Source: DATLYB01 sp964502525
GTDB taxonomy: Bacteria; Bacteroidota; Bacteroidia; Chitinophagales; CAIOSU01
Assembly (NCBI GenBank): GCA_964502525.1
Contig: CAZCXH010000001.1
Coordinates: 1-64,000, forward strand
Length of the DNA: 64,000 nucleotides
Direction: 5' to 3'
The notes beneath the pieces are model-generated. The model ran no database searches and was not told the origin of the DNA. It saw nothing but the letters and a program-made list of their open reading frames with translations. Both the position numbers and the translations under genes were made by a program. This document shows positions 1 to 8,020 of this stretch, one piece after another. Every line of letters starts with the position of its first letter. Positions within the stretch are counted from its first letter, which is position 1.

Positions 1-142
1 ATGTGTTTCCGATGGTGCCTTCGGGAGCGAGCGTGTCGGATGTGAGACTGGAGTAGCTGCCGCGTTTTGTCCGTGGCGATGCAGTTTCCCGCTTCCCTCT
101 GGAACTGACATCAGAAAGCGAAGTCCCTGTACCTCCCGTCAC
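1..142. other. Left edge, no supported gene
   Basis: This segment lies beyond the end of dnaE. Two frames are open for part of it: a forward frame with a TAG at about position 52, and a reverse frame that is open from the edge to just after the dnaE stop, where a GTG follows the TGA. Neither translation shows a motif I recognise, and the window edge cuts off any context, so no gene is called. Confidence 0.3.
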
Positions 143-3100
143 TCAATTCACATTCAGCTTATACTCAATACTCTCGTGCCCTTCCAGCAAGCCGATAAGC
201 TCCGTGTTGATGTCCACCTTGTATTTATTGCAGGAAAGTTCGACTGTATAGGATTCGGATTCATGGCGCAGCAACACGCGCACACCGAACTTGCCCGGGT
301 GCGCATGGCAGATGCGCTCAAGGTCTTTGATTAAACCATCATTCACGTCTTTGAACGGCAGCGTCAGCGTAAGGTCTTTGGAAAATCGCTGCCTCACTTC
401 CGACAGCGGCAGGAGGGAAGAGAGGCGCACTTCTGTTTTTTTGAAGTGCTCGTTGTATTCGTAAGTGCCTTTGGCGAAAACAAGCACACCTTCCTGCAGC
501 AAATGTTTGTGGCGCAGGTATTCTTCCTCGCGGAACAGACCGATTTCAATCGAGCCGGTATAATCTTCAAGCGTGAACACACCCATGCCGGTGCCTTTCT
601 TCGTGGTGCGGTGCGCAGCTTTGGTGATGATGCCCGCGATGGTCAGTTCCTGTTTCTTCGCCTCCATCTTTTCGATGTCGCCAATCCTGGTGCGCGCGAA
701 TGTTTCGACTTCCAATTTGTAATCATCCAGCGGATGCGCGGAGATGTAAATGCCGGTGTAATCCTTTTCGTATTTCAATTCTTCGAGCAATCCCCACTTC
801 GCAACTTCAGGCAGTTTCGGCTCGGTGGTTTCAACGGGAAGCATGTCACCAAACAGCGTTGCGCCCGTGTTTTCCTGTCCCTTTTGGAATTGTCCGCCAA
901 ATTTGATTGCCTTCTCCAAGACGGAAGTTCCCTCGGCAGGATTCACATGGAAATAGGTGGAGCGCGTTTTCCCGAAGCAATCGAAAGCGCCCGCATAAGC
1001 AAGGCTTTCAAACGTCTTTTTGTTCGCGCTGCGCAGGTTCACGCGTTTTGCAAAATCAAAAATGCTTTTGAATACGCCATTCTCTTTCCGTTCTTTCACA
1101 ATTTCCGCGACTGCAGCCTCACCCACGCCCTTTATTGCGGATAAAGCCATTCGGATTTGTCCGGCTTTGTTTACGGTGAACTTCACATCGCTTTCATTGA
1201 TGTCCGGACCGAGCGCCTGCACCTTCAGCCGCTTGCATTCTTTCAAAAAGAAATTCACTTTTTCAATGTCGCTCATGCCATGCGTGAGCACAGCAGCCAT
1301 ATATTCTGCAGGGTAATGTGTTTTGAGGTAAGCGGTTTGAAATGCTACCAGCGCGTAGCAGGTTGAGTGTGATTTATTGAACGCATACTGGGCAAACTTT
1401 TCCCAGTCAATCCAGATTTTTTCGCAAATCTTTTCCGCAAAACCATTCTTCTTCGCGCCTTCCATGAACTTGCCCTTCATCTTGTCCAGCATGGCGCGGT
1501 CTTTCTTGCCCATCGCTTTGCGCAGCACGTCAGCATCGCCCTTGGTGAAGCCACCCAGCTTTTGTGAGAGCAACATCACCTGCTCCTGATAAACAGTCAC
1601 GCCATAGGTATCTTTCAGAAATTCCTCCATCTCCGGCAGGTCATATTTTATCGGCTCCCTGCCGTGCTTGCGGCTGATGTAGGTCGGAATGTAATCCATC
1701 GGGCCAGGGCGATAAAGGGCGTTCATCGCAATCAGGTCGTCAAACTTGTCGGGCTTGAGTTCCTTCAGGTGCTTCTGCATTCCGGTACTTTCAAACTGGA
1801 ACGTGCCGTTGGTCATCGCGCGCTGGAAGAGCTCAAAAGTTTTTTTATCGTCAAGCGGAATTTTGTCAAGGTCAATTTCAATTCCGTGATTCTCCTTGAT
1901 GAGGACGAGCGCATCGCGCAGAATCGTGAGTGTTTTCAGTCCGAGAAAATCCATCTTGATGACGCCCGCGTCCTCGATGATTTTTCCCTCGAACTGCGTG
2001 AGGAACAAATCGGAATCTTTCGCGGTGCAGACGGGAATGATTTCTGTTAAATCTTTCGGGGCGATGATGATGCCCGCAGCGTGAACGCCCGTGCCGCGCA
2101 CTGAGCCTTCGAGCACGAGCGCTTCCTTCAATATTTTTGCCGGCAAATCTTCGCCCTTGAAAATATCGCGCAGCTTTTTCACGTCAGCAATTTCATCTGC
2201 GGTAAGATTTTCGTTTTTATTTAATCCGTCATCTCCGTCAAAAGGAGCGGTGAGCAGGCGGTTCAGTTCAATACCCGGACGTTCCGGCACCAGTTTCGTC
2301 AGCGCGATGGATTCCGCGAGCGGCAAATCCATCACGCGCGCCACGTCCTTGATGCTCATCTTGGCGGCCATTGTGCCGTAGGTGACGATTTGCGCCACCT
2401 GATTTTTTCCGTATTTCTCCACGACATAATTCAGCACTTTCTCGCGCCCTTCATCATCGAAATCAGTGTCAATATCGGGCATTGACTTGCGGTCGGGATT
2501 CAGGAACCGCTCGAACAGCAGGTTATAGTGAATCGGGTCAATGTTGGTGATGCCGATGCAATACGCCACCACCGAACCCGCAGCGGAGCCGCGTCCGGGA
2601 CCCACGAACACGCCAATATCTTTTCCGTGATTGATGAAATCCGCCACGATGAGGAAGTAGCCCGCAAAGCCCATCGTCCTGATGGTGTGCAGCTCGAAGT
2701 TGATGCGCTCTTCGATTTCGGGAGTAAGTTCCTTGTAGCGTTTGTGCGCGCCTTCGAGCGTGAGATGGCGCAGATAGTCATCTTGTGTTTTGAACTCAAC
2801 AGGAATCTGGAAATGCGGCAAAAGGATGTCCTGCTTGAGTTTCAGCGGCTGCACCTTGCCGGCAATCTCGTTTGTGTTGTCAATCGCCTGCGGCAAATCG
2901 CTAAACAGCTTCGTCATCTCATCGGTGGTCTTGAAATAAAACTGGTCGTTGTAAAATGCGAAGCGACCTTTATTGTTGTTCACTTCGTCATCATCACCGA
3001 AATCCCGAATCTTCGGGTCTGACTGCTTTTTGCCGGTATTGATGCAAAGCAAAATATCGTGCGCGTTGGAATCCTGCCGGTCAACGTAATGCGAATCGTT

Positions 3101-3712
3101 GGTGGCGATGATTTTGACGTTGTATTTTTTCGCGAAGCGCAGCAGCGCTTCATTCACCTTGTCCTGTTCGGGAATGCCGTGACGCTGCAGTTCCACATAA
3201 TAATCTTCTCCGAATAAATCGAGCCACCATTTGAAAACCTTTTCGCCTTCTTCTTCACCTTTTCTGGAAATTGTTCGCGGAACTTCAGCCGCAAGGCAGC
3301 AGGTGGTAGCAATCAATCCCTTGTGATATTGCAAAATCAATTCCTTGTCAATGCGCGGATACTTGCTGTAAAAACCCTCGATATATCCAAGCGAGCACAA
3401 CTTGATGAGATTTTTATATCCTTCGGCATCTTTCGCAAGCAACAGTTGGTGATAACGGTTGTCCTTTTCGCTTTTGGTGAAAGATTTTTTGTGGCGATTC
3501 TCCACCAGATAAAACTCACATCCCACAATCGGCTTCACATTGTGCTTCCCGGCTGTTGCCACAAACTTGAACACACCGAACATATTGCCATGGTCGGTGA
3601 TGGCAACGGCATTCATATTGTCCTTCTGCGCCTTTTTGAACATGCGGTCAATGTCCGCAGCTCCATCAAGGAGTGAGAATTGGGTGTGGCAATGGAGGTG
3701 GGTGAATTGCAT
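143..3712 (-). CDS. dnaE: DNA polymerase III alpha subunit
   Basis: Replicative DNA polymerase catalytic subunit of about 1189 residues, a normal length for a Bacteroidota DnaE. The N-terminus starts with the PHP-domain signature MQFTHLHCHTQFSLLDG. The polymerase core contains PDIDTDFDDEGRE at about residues 410-422 with the catalytic aspartates, and GPGRGSAAGS just before it. A helix-hairpin-helix segment (SAIKGVGEAAV) and an OB-fold region (LTIAGIITKAAHRTTKKGTG) follow towards the C-terminus. The frame stays open for 30 codons upstream to an ATG at 3802, but those codons are only a translation of the GTTTACGGTTTAC repeat, and the PHP motif starts at the ATG at 3712, so I take 3712. It is convergent with nothing in the window and is followed by the left edge. 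Confidence 0.97.
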   Translation of the reverse strand: MQFTHLHCHTQFSLLDGAADIDRMFKKAQKDNMNAVAITDHGNMFGVFKFVATAGKHNVKPIVGCEFYLVENRHKKSFTKSEKDNRYHQLLLAKDAEGYKNLIKLCSLGYIEGFYSKYPRIDKELILQYHKGLIATTCCLAAEVPRTISRKGEEEGEKVFKWWLDLFGEDYYVELQRHGIPEQDKVNEALLRFAKKYNVKIIATNDSHYVDRQDSNAHDILLCINTGKKQSDPKIRDFGDDDEVNNNKGRFAFYNDQFYFKTTDEMTKLFSDLPQAIDNTNEIAGKVQPLKLKQDILLPHFQIPVEFKTQDDYLRHLTLEGAHKRYKELTPEIEERINFELHTIRTMGFAGYFLIVADFINHGKDIGVFVGPGRGSAAGSVVAYCIGITNIDPIHYNLLFERFLNPDRKSMPDIDTDFDDEGREKVLNYVVEKYGKNQVAQIVTYGTMAAKMSIKDVARVMDLPLAESIALTKLVPERPGIELNRLLTAPFDGDDGLNKNENLTADEIADVKKLRDIFKGEDLPAKILKEALVLEGSVRGTGVHAAGIIIAPKDLTEIIPVCTAKDSDLFLTQFEGKIIEDAGVIKMDFLGLKTLTILRDALVLIKENHGIEIDLDKIPLDDKKTFELFQRAMTNGTFQFESTGMQKHLKELKPDKFDDLIAMNALYRPGPMDYIPTYISRKHGREPIKYDLPEMEEFLKDTYGVTVYQEQVMLLSQKLGGFTKGDADVLRKAMGKKDRAMLDKMKGKFMEGAKKNGFAEKICEKIWIDWEKFAQYAFNKSHSTCYALVAFQTAYLKTHYPAEYMAAVLTHGMSDIEKVNFFLKECKRLKVQALGPDINESDVKFTVNKAGQIRMALSAIKGVGEAAVAEIVKERKENGVFKSIFDFAKRVNLRSANKKTFESLAYAGAFDCFGKTRSTYFHVNPAEGTSVLEKAIKFGGQFQKGQENTGATLFGDMLPVETTEPKLPEVAKWGLLEELKYEKDYTGIYISAHPLDDYKLEVETFARTRIGDIEKMEAKKQELTIAGIITKAAHRTTKKGTGMGVFTLEDYTGSIEIGLFREEEYLRHKHLLQEGVLVFAKGTYEYNEHFKKTEVRLSSLLPLSEVRQRFSKDLTLTLPFKDVNDGLIKDLERICHAHPGKFGVRVLLRHESESYTVELSCNKYKVDINTELIGLLEGHESIEYKLNVN

Positions 3713-3717
3713 GTCGG

Positions 3718-3816
3718 GTTTACGGTTTACATGTTTTCGGTTTACGGTTGCCAAGGACACCAAATTGTAAACGGTAAACGGTAAACAGTAAACAGTAAAC
3801 ATGTAAACCGTAAACT
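3718..3816. repeat. GTTTACGGTTTAC repeat, inverted pair
   Basis: GTTTACGGTTTACATGTTT-like sequence at the left is matched about 50 bases later by its reverse complement, GTAAACGGTAAACAGTAAAC and similar, so the block can fold into a long hairpin. It sits directly in front of the dnaE start and creates a spurious N-terminal extension of that reading frame. Confidence 0.85.
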
Positions 3817-3944
3817 AAAAACACCTTTCATCTGATTGCTGGATTAGTGCCAGAGGGGAAATTCAAAAGTAACTCGCAGAAAATTTTTTGGAAAGAGATT
3901 TCGTAAAAAGTTTTCGACAATCAGCCTGAATTTTTCTACACTAT

Positions 3945-4048
3945 TGCAGCGTCAAGTGCTTTATGTCAGGTAAAAGGTTTACGGTTTACATGTTTCCTGT
4001 TTACCGTTAGTTTTTTCACAAAAACCGCAAACGTGTAAACCGTAAACT
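3945..4048. repeat. Copy A of a ~90-130 bp GTTTAC-type repeat
   Basis: Begins TGCAGCGTCAAGTGCTTTA, continues through GGTTTACGGTTTACATG and ends in the reverse-complement motif GTAAACCGTAAAC. Its first ~90 bases are nearly identical to 12556-12645 in front of the HPPD gene end, about 8.6 kb away. The right end seen in that copy (CTTGACGTTG) is missing here. Confidence 0.85.
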
Positions 4049-4220
4049 GATTAAACCGTCACCGTTTCGGGCATTTCCGGCAGCGCTTGCCATCCTTGTA
4101 ACTCTTGCAGCATTTATCTTTTTTCTTGTGGATGACATGAAGGGAAAAGAGTCGCCTGAGAAGACAAAGTTCTGAAAACGATGATTGTTCGCGCATTGCT
4201 CGCTCGGAATTACTATAGGG

Positions 4221-4305
4221 CAGTTCTAAAAATTCTACCACTCACTCCCTCTCCTTCTGGAGACGGAAGGGGTGAGGCGATAAAAGAGCAATTTTTAGAA
4301 CTGCC
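4221..4305. repeat. MITE-like element, complete copy
   Basis: An 85-base element with a perfect 16-base terminal inverted repeat, GGCAGTTCTAAAAATT at 4221-4236 and AATTTTTAGAACTGCC at 4290-4305. The interior carries a second, imperfect palindrome (CTCACTCCCTCTCC ... GGGGTGAGG). It encodes nothing and is flanked by TA on both sides, as expected for TA-targeting (Tc1/mariner or IS630-type) mobilisation. The transposase link is inference. Other copies are at 6103-6190, 32833 (truncated) and 36622-36721 (degenerate). Confidence 0.8.
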
Positions 4306-4513
4306 TATTTATAATAAATAAATTGCAAACTTCCTTCAAATGAACCTGACTTTCGCGACCGGGCAATGAAATACCTATGATTAGGTGTCTGGTTTAATAA
4401 CCATTTAGATAATGAATAACCTCGGGAAAGAGAAAAGCGCAAAGGCAGGAAGCATTTCGTAAGTTGAAAGTTACCAATCCCTGCCACTCTGTCACTCCCT
4501 CTCTTAAATTCAC

Positions 4514-4521
4514 TATTTTTG
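4514..4521 (+). promoter_or_regulatory. -7 element (TAnnTTTG) of miaB
   Basis: TATTTTTG matches the Bacteroidota sigma-70 -7 consensus TAnnTTTG and lies 21 bases before the miaB ATG. I see no TTTG -33 box at the expected distance. Confidence 0.5.
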
Positions 4522-4542
4522 CAAGTCCGAGAGCCGGAAAGG

Positions 4543-6063
4543 ATGGAACCGCTTACCTTTTACAAGACTATTGACGAAACCCGGCAGGGGGAGGCTTTCT
4601 CAGCCCCAAAGTCCCTGAATAACAACAATGAGAAGAAGTTCTATATCGAGAGCTACGGCTGCCAGATGAACTTCAACGACAGCGAGATCGTGGCGTCCAT
4701 CCTGATGGATAAAGGGTTTCAGCCTTCCTCAGATCATTCAAACGCGGATATTGTGTTTATCAACACTTGCGCTATCCGCGACAATGCCGAGCAGCGCGTC
4801 CGCAACAGGCTGAAGGAGTTCAACATCATCAAGAAAAGGAAACCCGGTGCGTTGGTGGGCGTGTTGGGTTGCATGGCTGAAAGGCTGAAAGAGAAACTGC
4901 TTGAAGAGGAAAAGTTAGTTGACATCGTGATAGGTCCTGATGCCTACCGCGATCTGCCGAGATTGGTGGAAGAAGCTGAAGAAGGGCAGAAAGCGGTGAA
5001 TGTACTGCTTTCCCGAGAAGAAACCTATGCGGATGTTAACCCGGTGAGGCTCAACAGCAATGGAGTCAGCGCATTCATCACCATCATGCGGGGATGCGAC
5101 AACATGTGCTCATTTTGCGTGGTGCCTTTCACCCGCGGGCGCGAGCGCAGCCGCGATCCGCAATCCATTGTGAATGAGGCGAGGCAGTTGTTCGGGCAGG
5201 GTTACCGCGAGGTTACCTTGCTTGGTCAGAACGTGGATTCGTATTTATGGTCTCCGCAACATTCTCTGAAAAAAGATATCGTTAATGCAGCGCGTCATGC
5301 TGAGTCCACCGCTTCGGATGTTCATAATGATAACCCTGTTCGGACTCCCCTCTCCTTTGGAGAGGGGGCGGGGGTGAGGCTGGTAACCTTCGCCCAACTC
5401 CTTGAGCAGGTTGCCCAAATTCATCCTGACCTGCGCGTCCGTTTCTCCACCTCCAATCCACGGGATATGACGGATGACGTCCTTCATGTCATTGCTCGTA
5501 ACGAAAATATCTGCAGGCACATTCACTTGCCGGTTCAGTCGGGGAGTTCTGCAATCCTGGAAAAGATGAATCGCGGACATAACCGCGAGTGGTATTTGGC
5601 ACGAATTGAATCCATCAGGCGCATTATTCCGGGATGCGGCATTACCTCGGATATCATCACGGGTTTCTGTTCAGAAACGGACGATGACCATAAGGAAACG
5701 CTGACGCTGATGGAGCAGGTTGGCTATGATTGGGCATTCATGTTCCATTATTCGGAAAGACCGGGCACCCATGCTGAAAGGAAGTACGAGGATGATATTC
5801 CGGAGGATGTTAAAAAAAGGCGATTGAACGAGGTGATTCAATTGCAGCAGCAATATTCCCTGCTCAGCAACCGGAAAGATGCAGGAAAGACTTTCAAAGT
5901 GCTGGCGGAGGGCGTGTCAAAGAAGTCATCGGAACAATTGTTCGGCAGGAACTCGCAGAATAAAGTGGTGGTTTTTTCAAAAAAAGGTTGCAAGCCGGGC
6001 GATTATGTGAACGTTAAAATCAATGATTGCACGGCAGCAACGTTGATAGGAGAAATAGTTTGA
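4543..6063 (+). CDS. miaB: tRNA-2-methylthio-N6-dimethylallyladenosine synthase
   Basis: Radical SAM methylthiotransferase that adds the 2-methylthio group to i6A37 of tRNAs. About 506 residues from the ATG at 4543; the frame also opens at a TTG at 4519, but homologues start near the ATG. The N-terminal UPF0004 domain has its three cluster cysteines (YGCQMNF at ~40, NTCAIRDNA at ~76, LGCMAE at ~110). The radical SAM motif RGCDNMCSFCVVPFTRG gives C185, C189 and C192. A TRAM domain ends the protein. The linker between GQNVDSYLW and FAQLLEQV is longer than usual and contains a segment, PVRTPLSFGEGAGVRL, encoded by a mobile palindromic repeat. It heads the conserved run miaB, sigma-54 activator, lptE, TPR gene, secG. 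Confidence 0.96.
   Translation: MEPLTFYKTIDETRQGEAFSAPKSLNNNNEKKFYIESYGCQMNFNDSEIVASILMDKGFQPSSDHSNADIVFINTCAIRDNAEQRVRNRLKEFNIIKKRKPGALVGVLGCMAERLKEKLLEEEKLVDIVIGPDAYRDLPRLVEEAEEGQKAVNVLLSREETYADVNPVRLNSNGVSAFITIMRGCDNMCSFCVVPFTRGRERSRDPQSIVNEARQLFGQGYREVTLLGQNVDSYLWSPQHSLKKDIVNAARHAESTASDVHNDNPVRTPLSFGEGAGVRLVTFAQLLEQVAQIHPDLRVRFSTSNPRDMTDDVLHVIARNENICRHIHLPVQSGSSAILEKMNRGHNREWYLARIESIRRIIPGCGITSDIITGFCSETDDDHKETLTLMEQVGYDWAFMFHYSERPGTHAERKYEDDIPEDVKKRRLNEVIQLQQQYSLLSNRKDAGKTFKVLAEGVSKKSSEQLFGRNSQNKVVVFSKKGCKPGDYVNVKINDCTAATLIGEIV
5335..5382 (+). repeat. Palindromic repeat inserted in frame in miaB
   Basis: Contains a perfect 9-3-9 hairpin, CCCCTCTCC TTT GGAGAGGGG, at 5347-5367 followed by GGGGGTGAGG. 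The same unit occurs twice near the start of the giant gene (17915-17948 and 18030-18067), and a relative forms the core of the MITE-like elements. In miaB it keeps the reading frame and encodes about 16 residues. Confidence 0.8.
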
Positions 6064-6068
6064 AATAT

Positions 6069-6232
6069 GTTTACGGTTTACATGTTTACGGTTTAAATAA
6101 AGGGCAGGTCTAAAAATTCTATCACTTACTCCCCCTCCTTCTGGCGAGGGAAGGGGTGAGGCGATAAAAAGATCAATTTTTAGAACTGCCATAAACTTGA
6201 CCTGTAAAACCGTAAACCGTAAACCGTAAACC
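6069..6232. repeat. Nested repeats between miaB and the activator gene
   Basis: GTTTACGGTTTACATGTTTA at 6069-6095 is matched by GTAAACCGTAAACCGTAAAC at 6204-6232, forming the arms of a large inverted repeat. A MITE-like element sits between the arms at 6103-6190. Confidence 0.8.
6103..6190. repeat. MITE-like element, complete copy
   Basis: An 88-base copy with terminal repeats GGCAGGTCTAAAAATT (6103-6118) and AATTTTTAGAACTGCC (6175-6190), which differ at one base, and the same GGGGTGAGG-type internal palindrome as the copy at 4221. It lies inside a GTTTAC inverted repeat, so it appears to have inserted into an older repeat. Confidence 0.8.
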
Positions 6233-6239
6233 AAATAAG

Positions 6240-7463
6240 TTGGACTTACAATCATTAAAAAACCGGTTCGGCATCATCGGCACATCCCATGCGCTCGACT
6301 ATGCGCTGAACGTGGCAGTGCGCGTTGCACCGACCAATCTTACCGTTTTGATAACCGGGGAGAGCGGTGTGGGAAAGGAAATTTTTTCGCAGGTCATTCA
6401 CCAGTTGAGTCCCCGCAAGCACAATCCGTTCATCGCGGTCAACTGCGGTGCTATTCCCGAAGGAACAATTGACTCCGAGTTGTTCGGGCATGAAAAGGGC
6501 TCTTTCACTGGCGCGCACGAGGCCCGCAAGGGTTACTTCGAGACCGTGAAGGACGGCACTATTTTTTTGGATGAGATTGGCGAAATGCCGGTGAGCACGC
6601 AGGCAAGGCTGTTGCGTGTGCTGGAAACCGGAGAATTTATCCGTGTAGGCTCTTCCAAAGTGCAAAAAACCGATGTCCGCGTTGTTGCCGCAACGAATAT
6701 TGACCTCACGGAATTTGTCAGGAAAGGAAAATTCAGGGAAGACCTCTATTACCGCCTGAATACCGTTCCTATCAAGGTTCCGCCATTGCGCGAGAGGAAG
6801 GATGATATTTACGTGCTGTTCAGAAAATTCGCGATTGACTTTGCCGAGCGCTACAAAACGCAGCCTGTGTCTCTTGATGATGAGGCGAAAGCCCTCCTGA
6901 TGCACCATTCATGGCCCGGCAACGTCAGGGAATTGAAAAACATTGCCGAACAGCTTTCCGTCCTCTCTAAGGAAAGGATTGTCACCGCTGAAGAATTGAA
7001 AAGGCATTTTTCGGAAATATCGCATACGGCATTGCCTGCGGTGATGGGCAACGGCAGGCATGACGGTGAATTTTCAGAGCGCGATATTTTGTATAAACTT
7101 TTCTTTGATTTGAAGAAAGACCTCAACGATCTGAAGAAATTTATTTTTGAGATGGCATCGAGGCAGAATGTGGATGTTTCAAAGCTGGGGGCGGATAATT
7201 TCTCTGAGGAAAAGCATATGCCCATAGGAGGCGAGGTGAAAAGCATCGAGCATGAAAGACCTGTCATCCTTGACCGTCCGCAGGCGTTTCATCATCATGA
7301 AGTAGTGGAAGAGGAGTCTCTTTCGCTTGCTGACAAAGAGAAGGAGATGATTGAAAAAGCCTTGAAGAAGCATAAAGGTAAGCGCAGGAACGCAGCTTCG
7401 GATTTGGGAATCTCGGAAAGGACGCTTTACCGGAAAATCAAGGAATATAACATACCTGATTGA
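6240..7463 (+). CDS. Sigma-54-dependent transcriptional activator
   Basis: AAA+ bacterial enhancer-binding protein of 407 residues. Walker A is GESGVGKE at ~40, the sigma-54-contacting loop reads GSFTGA (the canonical form is GAFTGA), Walker B is GTIFLDEIGE, and a C-terminal Fis-type helix-turn-helix (KRRNAASDLGISERTLYRKI) ends the protein. There is no N-terminal receiver or sensor domain, so activity must be controlled otherwise. The start is a TTG at 6240, which places MDLQSLKNRFGIIG at the N-terminus as in homologues I remember. The gene lies between miaB and lptE, its conserved position in Bacteroidota, and its target genes cannot be read from the sequence. Confidence 0.93.
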   Translation: MDLQSLKNRFGIIGTSHALDYALNVAVRVAPTNLTVLITGESGVGKEIFSQVIHQLSPRKHNPFIAVNCGAIPEGTIDSELFGHEKGSFTGAHEARKGYFETVKDGTIFLDEIGEMPVSTQARLLRVLETGEFIRVGSSKVQKTDVRVVAATNIDLTEFVRKGKFREDLYYRLNTVPIKVPPLRERKDDIYVLFRKFAIDFAERYKTQPVSLDDEAKALLMHHSWPGNVRELKNIAEQLSVLSKERIVTAEELKRHFSEISHTALPAVMGNGRHDGEFSERDILYKLFFDLKKDLNDLKKFIFEMASRQNVDVSKLGADNFSEEKHMPIGGEVKSIEHERPVILDRPQAFHHHEVVEEESLSLADKEKEMIEKALKKHKGKRRNAASDLGISERTLYRKIKEYNIPD

Positions 7464-7470
7464 CCATTGA

Positions 7471-8019
7471 ATGATTAGCAGTTTGCGGTTTACGGTTTAC
7501 GGTTTACGGTCGGGAAAAAGGCTTGCGTCCTTAATACCCTTTATTCTTTTCCAACTCTTCATGCTCGGATGCAAGGTCTATTCCTTCACCGGGGCTTCCA
7601 TCTCACCGGATATCAAAACCGTTTCGGTGCAGAATTTCATCAATCAATCGGAAGACGGCAACACCGCCATCAGCCAGGACCTCACTGACAAGCTGAAGGA
7701 TAAATTCATTTCTGAGACGAACCTCAAAATGACGGGCAGCGGTGGCGATATTGAATTCAAGGGGGTTATTACCGGCTATTCCATCAGGGGGCAAGCTCCC
7801 ACTGCCGATCAGACAACGGCATTGAACCGCCTCACCATCACCGTCAAGGTGGAATGCAGCAACAGGAATAATGAAAAGGAAAATTGGTCGCAAACCTTTT
7901 CACGCTATGGCGATTATGAAAGCACAAAAACCCGCGCGGAAGTGGAGGAGCAACTGTACAATGATATCAATGCGCAGCTTGCGGAAGATATTTTCAATAA
8001 AGCATTTGTAAATTGGTGA
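7471..8019 (+). CDS. lptE: LPS-assembly lipoprotein LptE-like
   Basis: A protein of 182 residues that fits the Bacteroidota LptE family, the outer-membrane lipoprotein partner of LptD in lipopolysaccharide insertion. A hydrophobic signal segment ends in a lipobox (LFMLGC), with Cys at about residue 34. The mature part starts KVYSFTGASI and shows the family pattern of paired strands and helices (VSVQNFINQSEDGN, ITVKVECSNRNNEKENWSQ). It starts 7 bases after the activator gene and ends one base before the next ATG, so it is probably cotranscribed. Its first codons (RFTVYGLR) come from the GTTTACGGT repeat at 7484-7510, giving an unusually long region before the hydrophobic core. Confidence 0.85.
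   Translation: MISSLRFTVYGLRSGKRLASLIPFILFQLFMLGCKVYSFTGASISPDIKTVSVQNFINQSEDGNTAISQDLTDKLKDKFISETNLKMTGSGGDIEFKGVITGYSIRGQAPTADQTTALNRLTITVKVECSNRNNEKENWSQTFSRYGDYESTKTRAEVEEQLYNDINAQLAEDIFNKAFVNW
7484..7510 (+). repeat. GTTTACGGT repeat inside the lptE signal region
   Basis: GCGGTTTACGGTTTACGGTTTACGG, about three 7-base steps, is the same motif found between genes at 3718, 3985, 6069, 12589 and 39542. Here it is translated as RFTVYGLR at the start of LptE. Confidence 0.75.
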
Positions 8020-8020
8020 C

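Larger units (their letters stand above)
3713..4542. other. Repeat-rich intergenic region
   Basis: About 830 bases between the divergent dnaE and miaB starts. It holds two blocks of the GTTTACGGTTTAC repeat family (3718-3816 and 3945-4048), one complete copy of a small inverted-repeat element (4221-4305) and the miaB -7 promoter element (4514-4521). The short open frames here are not supported as genes. Confidence 0.8.

Noticed and set aside
1..142. Open frames at the left edge
   Set aside because: Too short and cut by the edge. Two strands are open and neither has a motif.
446..1144. Forward open frame of 232 codons opposite dnaE
   Set aside because: It lies entirely within dnaE on the other strand. 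Its protein is low in recognisable motifs, and dnaE is certain.
3713..3802. N-terminal 30-codon extension of the dnaE frame
   Set aside because: The codons are a translation of the GTTTACGGTTTAC repeat (FTVYCLPFTVYN). The PHP motif starts at the ATG at 3712.
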